Positions 50,852 through 51,055 of a stretch of 51,055 nucleotides of DNA are shown here, piece by piece. The notes under the pieces were generated by a model, which did not search any database, was not told the origin of the DNA, and worked only from the letters and a program-made list of their open reading frames with translations. Source of the DNA: Desulfurococcaceae archaeon (GTDB lineage Archaea > Thermoproteota > Thermoprotei_A > Sulfolobales > Desulfurococcaceae); contig JAJHQQ010000002.1 in assembly GCA_020833245.1 (NCBI GenBank), positions 1 to 51,055 on the forward strand, written 5' to 3'. The translations under genes and the position numbers were made by a program. Each line of letters opens with the position of its first letter. Within the stretch, counting starts at the first letter, position 1.

Positions 50852-51055
50852 CTAGGGGCCTATAAATCCGCATGCGGGGCACTCGTACTTAACTCCTAGT
50901 TTCCTGCACTTCTTACACCTACGGATTATTACTTTACCGCAGTTAGGGCATGGGAACTCTACACCGTATTCTCCCGGGGTAAAAGGCCTCTTACAGCTAC
51001 TACATAGAGGTGGAGAGGCCGGCTCTTCTAGTTTAATTACTTCCCTCGTTGAAGC
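50852..51055 (-). CDS. HVO_2753-type double zinc-finger protein, 5' partial
   Basis: The minus-strand frame runs off the window edge; 67 codons and a TAG are visible. Four CxxC knuckles occur in order: CSSC, CPNCG, CKKC (within RRCKKCRK) and CPACGFIGP at the C-terminus. This matches the small archaeal two-zinc-finger family typified by HVO_2753. The start codon lies beyond 51055. It precedes ef1b by 9 nt and is presumably the first gene of that operon. Confidence 0.85.
   Translation of the reverse strand, partial: ASTREVIKLEEPASPPLCSSCKRPFTPGEYGVEFPCPNCGKVIIRRCKKCRKLGVKYECPACGFIGP

Overview
This window reads as chromosome from a hyperthermophilic crenarchaeote (Thermoproteota). Seen in sequence: reverse gyrase flanked by two Alba genes, a thermosome, TFE, the crenarchaeal Rpo8 (RpoG) polymerase subunit, SmAP3, XPB, PAN and Cdc48 ATPases, FBP aldolase/phosphatase, ABCE1, tRNA genes with bulge-helix-bulge introns at position 37/38, TATA/BRE promoters, and frequent GTG or TTG starts. 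A Desulfurococcales-like lineage is plausible, but the genus cannot be fixed from here.

Layout. 1-0.66 kb: the 3' end of a sequon-rich surface protein. 0.7-7.4 kb: aTrm56-HflX-MBF1 (minus) diverges from PAN/C2-PUA protein/PAC2 (plus), which converges on ArcTGT-SmAP3 (minus). 7.4-14.3 kb: Rpo8, a HerA-like ATPase that appears split by a frameshift, thermosome (minus), then TFE, an orphan C5 methyltransferase, a SPOUT-like protein and thioredoxin reductase. 14.3-24.0 kb: a CAU tRNA, AhcY, S17e with a Cgi121-like protein, a minus-strand microprotein, tRNA-Thr, TPI, FBPA/P, ABCE1, a box C/D sRNA, a TFS-like zinc ribbon, 5S rRNA, a membrane zinc ribbon, DUF1512, tRNA-Ala and TyrRS. 24.2-27.7 kb: UPF0173, MetAP2, a stand-alone RAM domain, Tsr3, RNase P RNA, and a 540-bp non-coding region. 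27.7-32 kb: alba2, reverse gyrase and alba1. 32-35.5 kb: two unknown genes, one bracketed by near-identical palindromes, then XPB and an unknown neighbour. 35.6-39.5 kb: an HTH-PRTase regulator, an AbrB-ACT regulator, DUF72, MtnA and two small proteins. 39.6-51 kb: an NSUN methyltransferase, Nob1, NAD kinase, Trm5, DUF371, Pcm, FEN1, a winged-helix protein, Cdc48, tRNA-Val, tRNA-Trp, a NusA-like KH protein, TruD, Pth2, EF-1beta and a zinc finger.

Most genes serve information processing: tRNA/rRNA maturation (Trm56, ArcTGT, Tsr3, NSUN, Nob1, Trm5, TruD, Cgi121, RNase P RNA, box C/D sRNA), proteostasis (PAN, PAC2, Cdc48, thermosome, Pcm) and chromosome maintenance (reverse gyrase, Alba, XPB, FEN1). 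No insertion sequence, provirus, CRISPR array or toxin-antitoxin pair was recognised. The best leads are a canonical -1 slippery heptamer joining two parts of a HerA-like ATPase, a palindrome-bracketed ORF, a Glu/Trp-repeat microprotein, and a separated ArcTGT C2-PUA module.
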